From Acanthosepion lycidas (Eukaryota; Mollusca; Cephalopoda; Sepiida; Sepiidae), in assembly GCA_963932145.1 (NCBI GenBank), contig CAWVQA010000061.1:110001-174000 (forward strand): 64,000 bases of DNA. Reading direction: 5' to 3'. Below are positions 1 through 10,134 of the stretch, piece by piece. The notes below the pieces were generated by a model. That model saw nothing but the letters and a program-made list of their open reading frames with translations. It made no database searches and was not told the DNA's origin. A program made the translations under genes and the position numbers. The first letter of the stretch is position 1, and each line of letters opens with the position of its first letter.

Positions 1-2400
1 CCACAGTCTGACTTCTTCCACTTTCCTTTGTACAGCATAATCAGAATGGCATCTATCCAGTCTTGAGCAACTGGGTCACCCCTCCATACAGATTTCATCA
101 GAGTGGACTGCACAATGGACATTCATACCGCCGTGTTTCAATAGCTCAACAGGAATACTATCTAGTCCATGAGCTTTGTTTGAGTTGATCTGTTCTATGC
201 AAGCAATTGTTTCTTCAAGAGTTGGTTCCATGATAAATCCAGGCTGAAGGGCACGCTGAGGGACACTATCTACTGCAGCAACATTCACATTGGAATGATT
301 GTGAAAGAGATCTCGAAAATATGCATACCAACGTCCCATAATTTAATCTGAAGTCTTTAATAAGGTGATTCCGTTCAGGAGTGGTGTAGTTGAGGTAGAT
401 TTTGGACCATATGCCTGATGAATCAGACCAAAAAACGCCTTTCTGCCTTTCTTGTCATAAGCTATCTTCTTCGATAGATCAGACCACCATTTGTTTTTAA
501 TTTGGTGCACGCAGCACTGAACCTTACTTTTCACAAAGGAGAAGTGAGCAGAAAAGCTGACTAGTTGGCAGACAAAACGTTGAGGAGTTTCAAATGACCC
601 TTCCTCTTTTTGTCAATGTGAAGGCTGATTTCACTGGAGTTGTCCGCAAACCAATCTCGATACCTGGAAACTCTCAATCCAAGAATCTCAACACCTTTTT
701 CATGGATGATATCTCTTACTCTCTCCCAATCACAATCTGAAAAATCCATCTGATGATAGACAGATTTGAGGGAGTTTCTAACGACTGGATCTTTCAACTT
801 GGAGACATCAATCCGCTTAGGAACTTTGACTCTGATTTTTCCGGCGAATAGAAATTTTGAGCTTAGTCCTGACCATCATGTGATTAATGTCACAGTCGGC
901 ACCACTCATCACTCTGACTTTGCAAAAGTTTCTTAGATTAGTTTCTACAGATTATGTAATCGAGTACATGACCATGCTTAGACTGAGGATGGAACCAAGT
1001 TGCCTTATTCTTCTGGTGGGAGAATGTGTTGGTAATAACTAGATTTCAGTACAGAGCTGAAGGAGCAATATACTGTTCGAATTGATTCTACCAACAACAA
1101 GGACCCAGAGGAGACTAGGTCTGATCCGACCCGTGCATTCAAATAACCAAGGATATCTAAACTCTCAGCACTTGGTATATTAGTGACAGTGGATCTGAGT
1201 GTATGGTAGAAGGATATAATGTCATCTTCAGGTGAAACAAGAGTGGGTGCCTAGACAGAACTGTCATGTACCGACCAGCTGCAAGAGAAATTTTCACTGT
1301 CATGATATGGTCATTAATAACAATTGGCTGTTTGATATTGTCAACTGAGGAATTCTTAATGGCAAAACCTCACGCCTCACTTTTTCAGATTTACCAGACT
1401 AGAAGATAGTGTAGCCTGCATCATTCTCAACAAGTTGATTTTCACCAGCAAAAAGGGTTTCAGAAAGGGCAGCAATGTCTACATTTTATCTCTGCAATTC
1501 CTTGGCTAGAATTGCGGCCTTGCATTCAAGTCTTTTCTCATTGTCAAAAAGTGTTCTCACATTCCAGCAACAGAGCTGAAATGAGTGTCGTTTTGCATAA
1601 TATCTCTTGATCCTGCTGATATGGACAGCCGTCAGCCGCAGGAGGCGAACCAGCAGAACAAGGTAGCTTTGTTTTCTTGTCCCCTCCCAAATTCATTGGG
1701 TGAGCAGTGCTATCCTGAAAAGGCTGCTCAGTCACAAAAGGCTCCACTGAATACACAACTGCCAGTGTATTGTTGTGAAAAACGATGTTAGGATAAGCCT
1801 GATGTCGCCTGCGTGAAGATCAGTAACTACCTGATTCCAGTCTGTCAAGCCTACACGTGTCGCCACTTTTCCATCGCCATAGGATTTCTGGGAACAGTCT
1901 GAAGGAGTATCTGTACATAGATGGTTAATATAGAGACATAGCTTTGTGCGACAGCTAAGTCCCTCTCTCGGTTCAAAAGTTGAGATCCAACAACAAGCAG
2001 TCAACAACAGATCAAACTGCAGACCAAAAGAATGCAGGAAATGGTCGTTCACTGGGTGTTTTTTGTATCAAAGATTTCCTTCTCTTAGATAAACTGCCTT
2101 CACCCCCTTAATGTCATTTGCCCATGACCGGGACTTAGGTTACTGGGCACCAGAGAGTTATTTACACACTAGTGGGTCATGCGTGCCACAGTTAACAGGG
2201 CCTAAACTCCTCTGGAGGTTTCTCTCTGGGTTACCTCACCCTTAACATTTGGTTCAAGAACAGAGGGGGTCCAGTTTTTAGGCGCTGAACACTCGCCTTT
2301 CATCAGAGCCCCGTTAAAGTAGCATTAATCACAACGTGCACCTGGGGTTGGTTTCCTTGGGAGAAGCTATATATTTCGCTGGGACATCCAGTCCTTGAGT
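1..2400 (-). pseudogene. Decayed non-LTR retrotransposon (LINE), 5' part: endonuclease and start of reverse transcriptase
   Basis: Read on the minus strand, pieces of a LINE polyprotein appear in order. From about 1580 down there is an exonuclease-endonuclease-phosphatase start (CCWNVRTLF, then ALSET for the catalytic Glu, then AGENQLVENDAGYTIF), interrupted by in-frame TAA and TAG codons and shifts. Around 797-561 and 534-343 lie linker pieces (WWSDLSKKIAYDKKGRKAFFG). At 339-76 is the start of reverse transcriptase (IEQINSNKAHGLDSIPVELL). The order matches RTE/Jockey-type LINEs that are often misnamed 'craniofacial development protein 2-like' in mollusc annotations; that name is from family knowledge, not from a search. 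The catalytic RT core would lie left of the window. About 0.8 kb upstream of the endonuclease (to about 2400) is probably 5' leader. Many stops and shifts make this a dead copy. Confidence 0.75.
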
Positions 2401-2408
2401 ACTAAAAC

Positions 2409-2425
2409 ATATGCATATACATATG

Positions 2426-2462
<37 letters not shown>

Positions 2463-2481
2463 TAGATAGATAGATAGATAT
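2409..2481. repeat. TA and GATA microsatellite
   Basis: CATA/TA repeats run into a short GATA tract (gatagatagatagata). It sits between the LINE leader and a tRNA-like SINE head. Confidence 0.9.
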
Positions 2482-2526
2482 CAAACGGTCAGTGGTATGG
2501 CTCAATGGTTGTTCTCACTCTGGGTA

Positions 2527-2527
<1 letters not shown>
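2482..2527 (+). repeat. tRNA-derived SINE head fragment
   Basis: The string tggctcaatgg fits the RNA polymerase III A box (TRGYNNARNGG) and is followed by tRNA-like D-arm sequence (ttgttctcactctggg). The sequence then runs straight into a TA microsatellite, so no B box remains. It is most likely the 5' end of a tRNA-related SINE, a repeat class common in molluscs. Short length keeps confidence moderate. Confidence 0.4.
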
Positions 2528-2528
<1 letters not shown>

Positions 2529-2590
<62 letters not shown>

Positions 2591-2630
2591 CACACACACA
2601 CATATATGTGTGTGTGTGTGTGTGTGTGTG
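2529..2630. repeat. Compound TA/CA/TG microsatellite
   Basis: About 60 nt of (TA)n is followed by (CA)n and then (TG)n. The TG tract abuts the left terminal inverted repeat of the mariner-type element. Confidence 0.95.
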
Positions 2631-3873
2631 TTCCAGAAGTCGCCCATCAACCTCGTCGCATTGAAAGAGTAAACAAAGGTGTGAAGCCTCTCCTTTACCT
2701 GGAGATGTGTAATGATTTATAAAAAGAACATAAAAAATTTGTTTTAATTAGTACTCATCTTCATTTTTTTCTGTTTCAGATTTGATTTAATTATGGGTGA
2801 GATACTAACAATACAAAAAAGAGTTGAATTGGTTTTTATGTTTGGAAGAGATGGGGCGAGACACTGCTCTGTAGCTCAAGAATTGAACCTCAATCACTCT
2901 GAGCGAGAACAACCATTTGATCAAACGCTTCCAAGAAACTCGCTCAGTTGCTGACCGTGAGAGATGCGGCCGACCAACCAAAGAGTGCAACTGATGAAGA
3001 AACATCCACCATGGTTATGGCGAATGTTGCTAAAAGCCCTGCGAAATCAGTAAGGAGAATAAGCCAGGAGCTAACGATTAGCAAATCGTCAGTGCATCGT
3101 GTTCTCCTGACTCACAAATTTGATCCGTACAAAGTGCATCTTGTGCTATCTCTACATGGTGATGACACGGATAGACGATTGGAATTCTGTGAATGGATGC
3201 GTAATCACATGAATTCTTCAATATTCTTCAGTGATGAAGCAATTTTTGGCAGACGCTCTTGTTTGCCTAAGTACTATTTCTACTATAGAAAATCGAACCG
3301 GCGCAATATGCAGAAAAAAATCCAAACTGGAATAAGGAGACACATCGCCAGAACAACTCTAGGATCATAATCTGAGATGGAATATGGGAGGACGAAATCA
3401 TTGACCCTTACTTTTTCAATAATTGTAATGTCACCGGAGAAATTTATTTAGAGCTTCTGCAGACCTTGTTTGACTACCATTTTTTCAGCAAGATGGAGCT
3501 CCACAACACTTTGCAAATTGCGTGCGTAAACTACTTGAACCAGACCTTTCCTGGAAGATGGACTGGACGGAGAGATCCCGCGATCACCAGATCTACCCAC
3601 CCCCTTGACTATTTCCTTTGTAGACATCTCAAATCTGTTGTGTACCAGAATCGTCCATGCACTCTTGATTATTTGAAAGATGCAATAACAACTGAGTGCC
3701 AAAAGACCACTACTGAAATCCTCAGGAGAGAGTTTGATGAAGAGAATAGATGCTTGTTTTATTGAAAGGGATGCATAATTTGAGCATCTATTATGATTAT
3801 GATAAATAAAGGCGTTTTTTACGTGTTTTTTTTTAATGAAAACCTGAATGGTGCACGACTTCTGGGACACCCG
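2625..3873 (+). mobile_element. Tc1/mariner-type DNA transposon, inactive
   Basis: Terminal inverted repeats are visible. The left end near 2625-2650 (gtgttccagaagtcgccc) matches the reverse complement of the right end near 3873-3845 (gtgtcccagaagtcgtgc). A mutated mariner-like transposase lies between them. About 1.25 kb is the expected size for the family. The left end merges with a TG microsatellite, so its exact border and TA duplication cannot be fixed; on the right, cccgata is compatible with a TA target. Confidence 0.8.
2793..3765 (+). pseudogene. Mariner-like transposase, broken by frameshifts
   Basis: The reading starts MGEILTIQKRVELVFMFGRDG at an ATG at 2793, an N-terminal helix-turn-helix type opening. 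It shifts frame near 2900 and continues open from 2948 to 3367 with KSVRRISQELTISKSSVHRVL (second HTH), then FFSDEAIFG with the first catalytic Asp. After another break, 3466-3765 gives HPLDYFLCRHLKSVVYQNRP and TLDYLKDAITTECQ, typical of the third catalytic motif and C-terminus of IS630/mariner transposases found in arthropods and molluscs. The second catalytic region (DGAPPHF) is present in yet another frame at about 3490. At least three frame changes make the protein non-functional. Confidence 0.8.
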
Positions 3874-3883
3874 ATACATTAAG

Positions 3884-3893
3884 CACACACACA

Positions 3894-3930
<37 letters not shown>

Positions 3931-3958
3931 CACACACATACACATATATATATACATT

Positions 3959-3993
<35 letters not shown>

Positions 3994-4131
3994 CATTATA
4001 CACACACACACACATATATTATATACATTACACACATACATATATATACACACACATTACATACAGACATATATACACATTACACACATATATATACATA
4101 TTACATGCATACATACATATATACACATACA

Positions 4132-4187
<56 letters not shown>

Positions 4188-4195
4188 AACATTTA
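3884..4195. repeat. Long compound TA/CA microsatellite
   Basis: Alternating TA, CACACA and CATA tracts fill the interval and include a run of about 50 nt of pure TA at 4134-4185. The apparent ORFs across it, rich in Ile-Tyr and His-Thr, are artefacts of dinucleotide repeats. Confidence 0.95.
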
Positions 4196-4394
4196 TACAC
4201 ATGTACAAATCAAGTAACTGTGAAATCATTGAACAGTTTATTGTCAAATATTCCCCATATCGTCATATATGAGTTACTTGGACACTTGGAGAGGAATAAC
4301 TTGTCATCGCTATTATTTGGTCATATTATACTGTAATCTTTCTTATTTTCCATTTCTGTTCTCTAGCAAATATTTTGTTATAATTTACGGTGGG

Positions 4395-4397
<3 letters not shown>

Positions 4398-4430
<33 letters not shown>
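4398..4430. repeat. TA microsatellite
   Basis: A pure TA run ends exactly where the outer arm of the foldback repeat starts (ggttggatagatg). Confidence 0.9.
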
Positions 4431-4432
<2 letters not shown>

Positions 4433-5120
4433 TTGGATAGATGTGAGCTTGTGACCCTGGGTTTCACGCTTTAGCGATCGTCAGACAAACTGATTAATTT
4501 TTTTTTTTAATTTTGGTTTTATGTAGATTGCGTGTATTGGTGTTATTGTGGAAGTGGTGGGGGAAACTTCGTCGTTTTTTCATCGTACTGACGCAAACAT
4601 CGATGTATGCAGACACATATACATACTTGGTCGTCCGTCGGGACTCATATATAAACATATGTGGGCAGTTTCGGATATGACATCTGTATGTATACGGGTG
4701 GTGTTGTGTCTATATGCATTTGTATGTTGAAATTTAAAGATTGGAAGTGTGGCGGAAATGTCTCGTGAAAAAAAAAAAAAATAAAATAAAAAAATAATAA
4801 TTTTTACCTATCATAATTTTATTTTTACACAAACCGCACCACACGTACACACATGCGAGGAAATATTATTCAGTGAAAAAAAAAAAAATGACATGTATAC
4901 ATTCACGAGACATTTCCGCCACACTTCCATGTGTCTGCATACATCGATGTTTGCGTCAGTACGATGAAAAAACGACGAAGTTTCCCCCACCACTTCCAAA
5001 ATAACACCAATACACGCAATCTACATAAAACCAAAATTTAAAAAAAAAATTAATCAGTTTGTCTGACGATCGCTAAAGCGTGAAACTCAGGATCACAAGC
5101 TCACATCTATCCAACCATAT
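4427..5120. mobile_element. Foldback repeat with about 190-bp inverted arms
   Basis: The left arm 4427-4618 is repeated in reverse complement at 5120-4928, from ggttggatagatgtgagc through gcagacacat with only a few mismatches. An inner pair, 4743-4768 and 4902-4927 (ggaagtgtggcggaaatg and its complement), continues the palindrome. On the right the outer and inner arms are contiguous; on the left they are separated by 4619-4742. The centre is A-rich. No transposase is encoded. The structure fits a non-autonomous foldback or MITE-type DNA element, or a palindromic duplication. The short ORFs 4548-4730 and 4811-4999 start with the same peptide because they read the two arms. Confidence 0.8.
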
Positions 5121-5689
5121 ATGTTAGCTCTATCTCTGATATTGAGCGCTTTCTAATAAGTACCGCGCATATAATATATAAATAATTATACATATATATA
5201 TATGAGCAAAATGAATATTAATAGACATATGCAATTAAATTAAATCTTTGAATTCATCTACATTTGATTAGCATACTGGAATTTATCATTTGACAGGCAG
5301 ATCATTTTTAACATTAACTTTATTGAATAATATATTTACTGTTGTTGCGGGGCCGATAAGGATGTCGCCCCCGCAAGCTTTATGAAGAAACGTGTGAACA
5401 GCCAAGACAATGAGGGGACAAAGGCGAAGGTTTATGAAGCAATAATGTCGATTTTATTAATGCCAATTGTACAAGAGTGTACTCAGAAGAAATGTGTTCA
5501 AGTCGGTGTCGGGTCCGGTATGACTGGTTTTGTTTAGTGGGTAGCTGCTTTCGGTCGTATCGGTAAAACGAATATAGAGTTGATCGGCGAAACGGATGTA
5601 GCTGGTCGACTGCCGGATGGGAGAATAGACGGGAACAGCAGCAGGTTGATCGGTGTCCCTAAACAGGGCCAAGTCAGAACAGTGATACA

Positions 5690-5900
5690 ACTTTACTGGG
5701 CGGATCGACCGCGGAAACGGGATCGCGCCAAAGTGTATCCCTTGGCGAAGACGGAGTCCCTAAACAGGGCCAAGTCAGAACAGTGATAGACTTCGCAGGG
5801 CGGATCGACCGCGGAAACGGGATCGCGCCAAAGTGTATCACTTGGCGAAGCCGGTCAGAGAGGTGATACGTCTTCCAGGGCGGATCGACCGCGGAGACGG
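5690..5900. repeat. Tandem repeat of about 100 bp inside left LTR (about 3 units)
   Basis: The core cggatcgaccgcgg occurs three times, spaced about 80-100 nt apart, with the linking phrase ccctaaacagggccaagtc. The same array in the other LTR has more units. Confidence 0.88.
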
Positions 5901-5954
5901 GATCGCGCCGAAGAGTAACACTCTCGACAAAGCACCGGAAGCTCACAAAGGCAG

Positions 5955-5975
5955 CGTACTACACTTTGATCCAGG
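5955..5975. repeat. Target-site duplication, left copy
   Basis: The 21 nt ending in ctttgatccagg are identical to 12453-12473. In the unbroken right LTR (around 17613-17633) the same string occurs once, which confirms it as the pre-insertion target. Confidence 0.95.
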
Positions 5976-6000
5976 GTATTTATTGTAAAAATTTACAATT
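5976..6000 (-). other. LINE 3' terminus: AATAAATA tail and 16-nt palindrome
   Basis: On the minus strand the element ends with a perfect hairpin (7-bp stem ttgtaaa/tttacaa, 5983-5998) followed by AATAAATA-like sequence. The 55-kb copy has a hairpin of the same stem length in the same place with different bases. Confidence 0.6.
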
Positions 6001-6663
6001 GTGGCACGTGGCCGATGAAGGGGAGGGGTAAAGGCTGGTCCAAACTAACTATCCTATACCTAGCTAATCAGATTCACGACCCATTCATACATTACAATTT
6101 ACCCATTCACCACAAGAACTCATCCATCACCAATCGTTCTCTCATGCACCATAATACCACATTCTTACCAGGGGGTCCTACAAAAAACGCGCCCCACACC
6201 ATAAAAATTTGATGATGAAATACATGCTATACATTAAAATTCTAATAATGATAGAATGAGAGGGGAGGGGAGATGAACCCAATAATCAAATAAATATAAA
6301 CACAAAATATCAACTAAACATAACAGATGTTAGTAGGGGACCGTCCAACCCTCAAAATAGAGAGGCCGCTGTATTCTGCCCAGGGGACAGAATCAAGAAG
6401 CTCTCTCGCTAAGGGAGTGGGGAAAAGGGATAAAATATTATGCGGGAATGGGGAAATATACAGCTGACCCAGTCGAGATGAAAAGGAGGGTTAAAAACAA
6501 ACTGGGGAGGTTGGGAATCTCGACTTGGATCATAACCAAAGAGTAGCCGGGTTACAGGCCAGGAACAACACTTACTCACATTAACTAGGTACACTGAAGC
6601 TTGTCTAATCCTAACCAAGGGGAGGGTTCCACAGGAAGCCACCCCGATGTGCAATAGGTTGAC
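6001..6663 (-). other. LINE 3' untranslated region
   Basis: No credible ORF. The sequence aligns by eye along its length with 55266-55920 of the truncated copy (for example attgtggcac, then catggccga or cgtggccga), so it is part of the element. Confidence 0.8.
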
Positions 6664-9600
6664 CTAGAAGAGAAAATCAAGGCTAGCCCCGGTCACACGA
6701 ACCAAGCTCGCCTCTTTTACCCACCTTTCGCTAAAGACTGTCGAATGCAATCGTTTTCTATCAGATCTAATCTTCATCTTGAGCTGATGCTCAAAGAATA
6801 GGATTAGATGCTGATGAGAAAGATGGTTGCCCCGCAAGACTTCCTCCTTTCGCGTCGTCCAAATCACCATTCGAGCCGTGGCCAGCAGCGTCAGAAACAC
6901 CATTCGTTTCACCCCGGAATACGGGGGCGACACATTGTCACACGCGTATGCGCGATCAATGGACACAAGCTGTTCGGGAGCGAGACGAGCCGTCAGCTCG
7001 CCGACATGGTCCCATAAGGGGCGGACCCGGGGGCAATGGTAGAAGGCGTGCGGAGCCGTTTCTTCTAAGCCAAGACCACACCGTTCACAGTCTGGCAAAT
7101 CCGCCAAACCCCATATGAAAGCCTTGTCGTTGAGAGGCAGCCGATTCCGAGCCAATCGCCAGGTAAGCGAAAACTCAGGGTTACTGAGGTAATCCGCCGC
7201 TGGCGCCCAAGACCAGTAGGAGCGATACTCCTCCTCCGACAAGCCGAGCGTATCACGTAGGGAATCCTTCGCGGGCCCCTCCACTAATCCACGATAGAAG
7301 ACCTTCCTAGGCCGTGAAAGGTCACTGGACCGGGGAATGGCCCTCAAGGCCGACCGACACTCGCGGATGAAATCCGACTCGTCCCGGGGTTTACGACGGC
7401 GCTCAACCCACGAGATGGGGGGTCTGATGGTAAGGCTAGGGAAGGCGTCCCTAACAATCCCCTCCAGGATCGGATCTCTCCCAGTCAATGCGCGGCGTAG
7501 GAAAGCCAACCTAGAGGCACGGACGTGACTCAAGAGGTGCGGCATTCCCAGCCCCCCATGACACGGACGTTTAGTGCAGACTCGTCTGTCGACCCTGTTC
7601 ACGCGTCCCCTCCATAAAATGGAGGATAGCGATCGCTCGAGCGCCTTCCAATGGGTCTCACAGAGAGGAAGTACAGACAATCGATAAAGTATCAGGGGGA
7701 AAATGTATATAGCACACACCTCCGCCCTGCCCTTCACGGACAACCGCCGTCGATTCCAAGTCTTGCCGGCAGAATCGACCTTTGCAAGTACTTCAGACCA
7801 ATTCTTCTCCAGCTGGAGGTCCGGTCCAAACCACACTCCAAGAATGCGGACAGGTCCATCCGTCCAACCGAAGCGGCCCGGAAGAGCGACCCCCTTCCAG
7901 GCACCTAACCGCAAGCCGGAAGACTTGTCGCGGTTTATCTTGGCCCCTGTCACCTTCTCGTACCGGTCAAGCGCCTTCTGTACCGCCTCGATATCGTCCC
8001 GGGACGAAACGAAAGCAGATACGTCATCGGCGTACGCGGAAACCCTGGCTCGAGCCCCTCCAGGAACGGCGATTCCGCGTAGGGCCGGACTGCCGGTCTC
8101 GTCCTTCAGCCGGCGAAGGAGAGGCTCCAACGCCAAAGCATAAAGGAGAGGCGACAGCGGACAACCCTGACGAACCGACCTAGACAGCACGAACGCGTCC
8201 GACAACCTTCCGTTCACCTGTACCACAGCACTGGGGGAGCGATACAGGAGGCTAATCCAGCGGCAGAAGTTTGGTGCGAATCCAGCGGCCTGCAGGACCG
8301 TAGCAAGGTAGCGATGGTCGACCCTATCAAATGCCTTGGACTGATCCAAATTGATCAGCGCGGCTTGCTCGTCGTCTTTTACACCCTCTATGATCGTGCG
8401 GATCAGATGCAGGTTGCTCTGAATTGTTCGGCCCCTCACAGAACAAGTCTGCTCAGGTCCCAACAGAGACTCGGCAACTGACTGCAAACGCTCCTGCAGG
8501 ATCTTGGCCATAATCTTTAACTCTGTGTTTAGCAGAGTTATGGGCCTGTAGTCATCTAGTTTCCCCCCACCACCTTTGCCCTTTTTCAACAGAGTGATCA
8601 CGCCCCTGGTGATCCGATTGGGGATGGACCCCGACCGAAACCAGTTGTTGAACACTGCAGTCAAAATCGGAACAAAGATGTGCGACAGCCTCAAGTACAA
8701 TTCATAGGGCAAACCATCCAGACCGGGCGACTTGCCTCTGCCGACCTTCTTCAAAACCGCGTAGACTTCGCCCTCCGTGATCTCTCCCTCGCAGCTAGCC
8801 GCTTCAGTCGGCGAAAGCCGAGGAAAGTCAGCCAAATAGCTACGAAACTCCTCCTCACGGAGACCAGGCTCCTTGGTAAACCGGCTCTCGAAATGGCGCC
8901 GAAACGCCTCGCACATGTCGTCAGTGGCCCGAAGAGTACGCCCCTCCGGGGATTCGACTTCACGAATGTAACGATCGCCACCTCGACGGACCTCTTCCCT
9001 GCGCAGATCTGCGCCCAAGTTCACCGCTTCGGAAGACATCTTGCTTAACTTATGTCTAATTACCTGGCCCATGTACCGCTCGCTATTCGAACGATCCAGG
9101 GCCTCCTTAGCTAAGGCTATCTCTAGGGGATCCCCCCCAGCCACCGCCCGGGAATAACTAGACTTGAGTGTCTTCACCTTATCAGCTCTATCTAGAGCGA
9201 GCCGTTTGCCGAAATCAGTGGTGAAGGACCTAATCCTACACTTAAGGCGTTCCCACCACTTATTCCCGATAACCGCCCCCACTAGCTCCCGCTGCACTAG
9301 TCTAATTAGCTGTTCCCGAAAGTCCTCCCTGTCCAGTAAGGACAGATTGAACTTCCAGTAGCCAGCCATTCTAGGCCTACCGTCTAACGCCACCCGGGCA
9401 CAAACGAGTTTGTGGTCCGAATAGCCTACCCAGTGGAACGTAGGGCAATCTAACAGATCTATGTCGGCTCTTCTAACTAACATTCTGTCAAGGTAGCTGA
9501 CTACCTTGTCACAAGGCCAATTAAGAGCCCACGTCCACATTTTCCCCCCGGGATGATCGACCCGGTATCTATCGACGAGACCATAATCGACGATCAGATC

Positions 9601-10092
9601 AACCAGGCTACGATCGCCCCTTCTCCCGCTAGCTCCCCGCCCCCTGTCTAACTTGGGGTCCAGGATGGCATTCCAGTCCCCCATTAAAACTAGGCGCGTT
9701 GAATCCACCAGGAACGGCCCCAACCGCCGAAAAAACGAGACCCGCTCCTCCCGGTCGTTGGGCGCATAAACCGCAACGACCCGGAACGAACCACTTTTCA
9801 CGGCAATATCGGCCACGATCAACCGGCCCTCGGCATCGGTATGCACAAGGTCCACCTTCGCATCAAGAGTACGCCTGACAAGCAAAGAAACTCCTCTGGC
9901 AGAACGGTCCCCATATGCTGAATAGACGACAAAGTCATCCTCCAGCACACACGCATCGGAACTGCAAACAAAGTGGGTCTCCTCGATCGCGGCAACATCC
10001 ACATCCAGGGACAGAAGGTCCCGGAGCAGGCGGGCAGCCTTACCCCGATCCCTTAAGCCCCTCACATTTAGAGTTGCTATCTTAATAGACAT
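6664..10092 (-). CDS. LINE ORF2: AP endonuclease and reverse transcriptase, 1142 aa, open
   Basis: The N-terminal APE endonuclease spans about residues 1-235: TLNVRGLRD (7-15), the catalytic Glu in IEETH (E38), MGDWNAILD (D139, N141), SYLDRML (D202) and YSDHK (D226, H227). It nicks target DNA. Reverse transcriptase spans about 450-760: GKSPGLDGLPYELY, LDQSKAFDRVDH (first catalytic Asp, about 583), RQGCPLSPLLYAL (641 on) and AYADD (catalytic, 687-690). It copies the element RNA at the nicked site. A C-terminal zinc motif CX2CX9HX4C lies at C1002, C1005, H1015, C1020. There is no RNase H domain. The start MSIKIATLNV directly precedes the endonuclease core, as usual. It begins 42 nt after the ORF1 stop, so translation probably relies on reinitiation or an internal start. 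All catalytic residues listed are present. The GC-rich coding sequence contrasts strongly with the AT-rich surroundings. Confidence 0.93.
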   Translation of the reverse strand: MSIKIATLNVRGLRDRGKAARLLRDLLSLDVDVAAIEETHFVCSSDACVLEDDFVVYSAYGDRSARGVSLLVRRTLDAKVDLVHTDAEGRLIVADIAVKSGSFRVVAVYAPNDREERVSFFRRLGPFLVDSTRLVLMGDWNAILDPKLDRGRGASGRRGDRSLVDLIVDYGLVDRYRVDHPGGKMWTWALNWPCDKVVSYLDRMLVRRADIDLLDCPTFHWVGYSDHKLVCARVALDGRPRMAGYWKFNLSLLDREDFREQLIRLVQRELVGAVIGNKWWERLKCRIRSFTTDFGKRLALDRADKVKTLKSSYSRAVAGGDPLEIALAKEALDRSNSERYMGQVIRHKLSKMSSEAVNLGADLRREEVRRGGDRYIREVESPEGRTLRATDDMCEAFRRHFESRFTKEPGLREEEFRSYLADFPRLSPTEAASCEGEITEGEVYAVLKKVGRGKSPGLDGLPYELYLRLSHIFVPILTAVFNNWFRSGSIPNRITRGVITLLKKGKGGGGKLDDYRPITLLNTELKIMAKILQERLQSVAESLLGPEQTCSVRGRTIQSNLHLIRTIIEGVKDDEQAALINLDQSKAFDRVDHRYLATVLQAAGFAPNFCRWISLLYRSPSAVVQVNGRLSDAFVLSRSVRQGCPLSPLLYALALEPLLRRLKDETGSPALRGIAVPGGARARVSAYADDVSAFVSSRDDIEAVQKALDRYEKVTGAKINRDKSSGLRLGAWKGVALPGRFGWTDGPVRILGVWFGPDLQLEKNWSEVLAKVDSAGKTWNRRRLSVKGRAEVCAIYIFPLILYRLSVLPLCETHWKALERSLSSILWRGRVNRVDRRVCTKRPCHGGLGMPHLLSHVRASRLAFLRRALTGRDPILEGIVRDAFPSLTIRPPISWVERRRKPRDESDFIRECRSALRAIPRSSDLSRPRKVFYRGLVEGPAKDSLRDTLGLSEEEYRSYWSWAPAADYLSNPEFSLTWRLARNRLPLNDKAFIWGLADLPDCERCGLGLEETAPHAFYHCPRVRPLWDHVGELTARLAPEQLVSIDRAYACDNVSPPYSGVKRMVFLTLLATARMVIWTTRKEEVLRGNHLSHQHLILFFEHQLKMKIRSDRKRLHSTVFSERWVKEASLVRVTGASLDFLF

Positions 10093-10134
10093 CTTCTAAG
10101 CCTGCAAAGAAAGAAAAGCAGAAGTGCAATGAAC

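Noticed and set aside
3848..4336. 162-aa Ile/Tyr/His/Thr-rich ORF
   Set aside because: It is a translation of TA and CA microsatellites.
2401..5120. CRISPR-like array
   Set aside because: Repeats here are microsatellites and one inverted repeat; there are no regularly spaced identical direct repeats with unique spacers.
5457..5946. Short ORFs repeated at 16886-17737
   Set aside because: They read LTR sequence and its tandem repeats; they exist twice only because the LTR does.
7703..8143. 146-aa and other plus-strand ORFs over 6.8-9.4 kb
   Set aside because: Shadows of the GC-rich ORF2 on the opposite strand.
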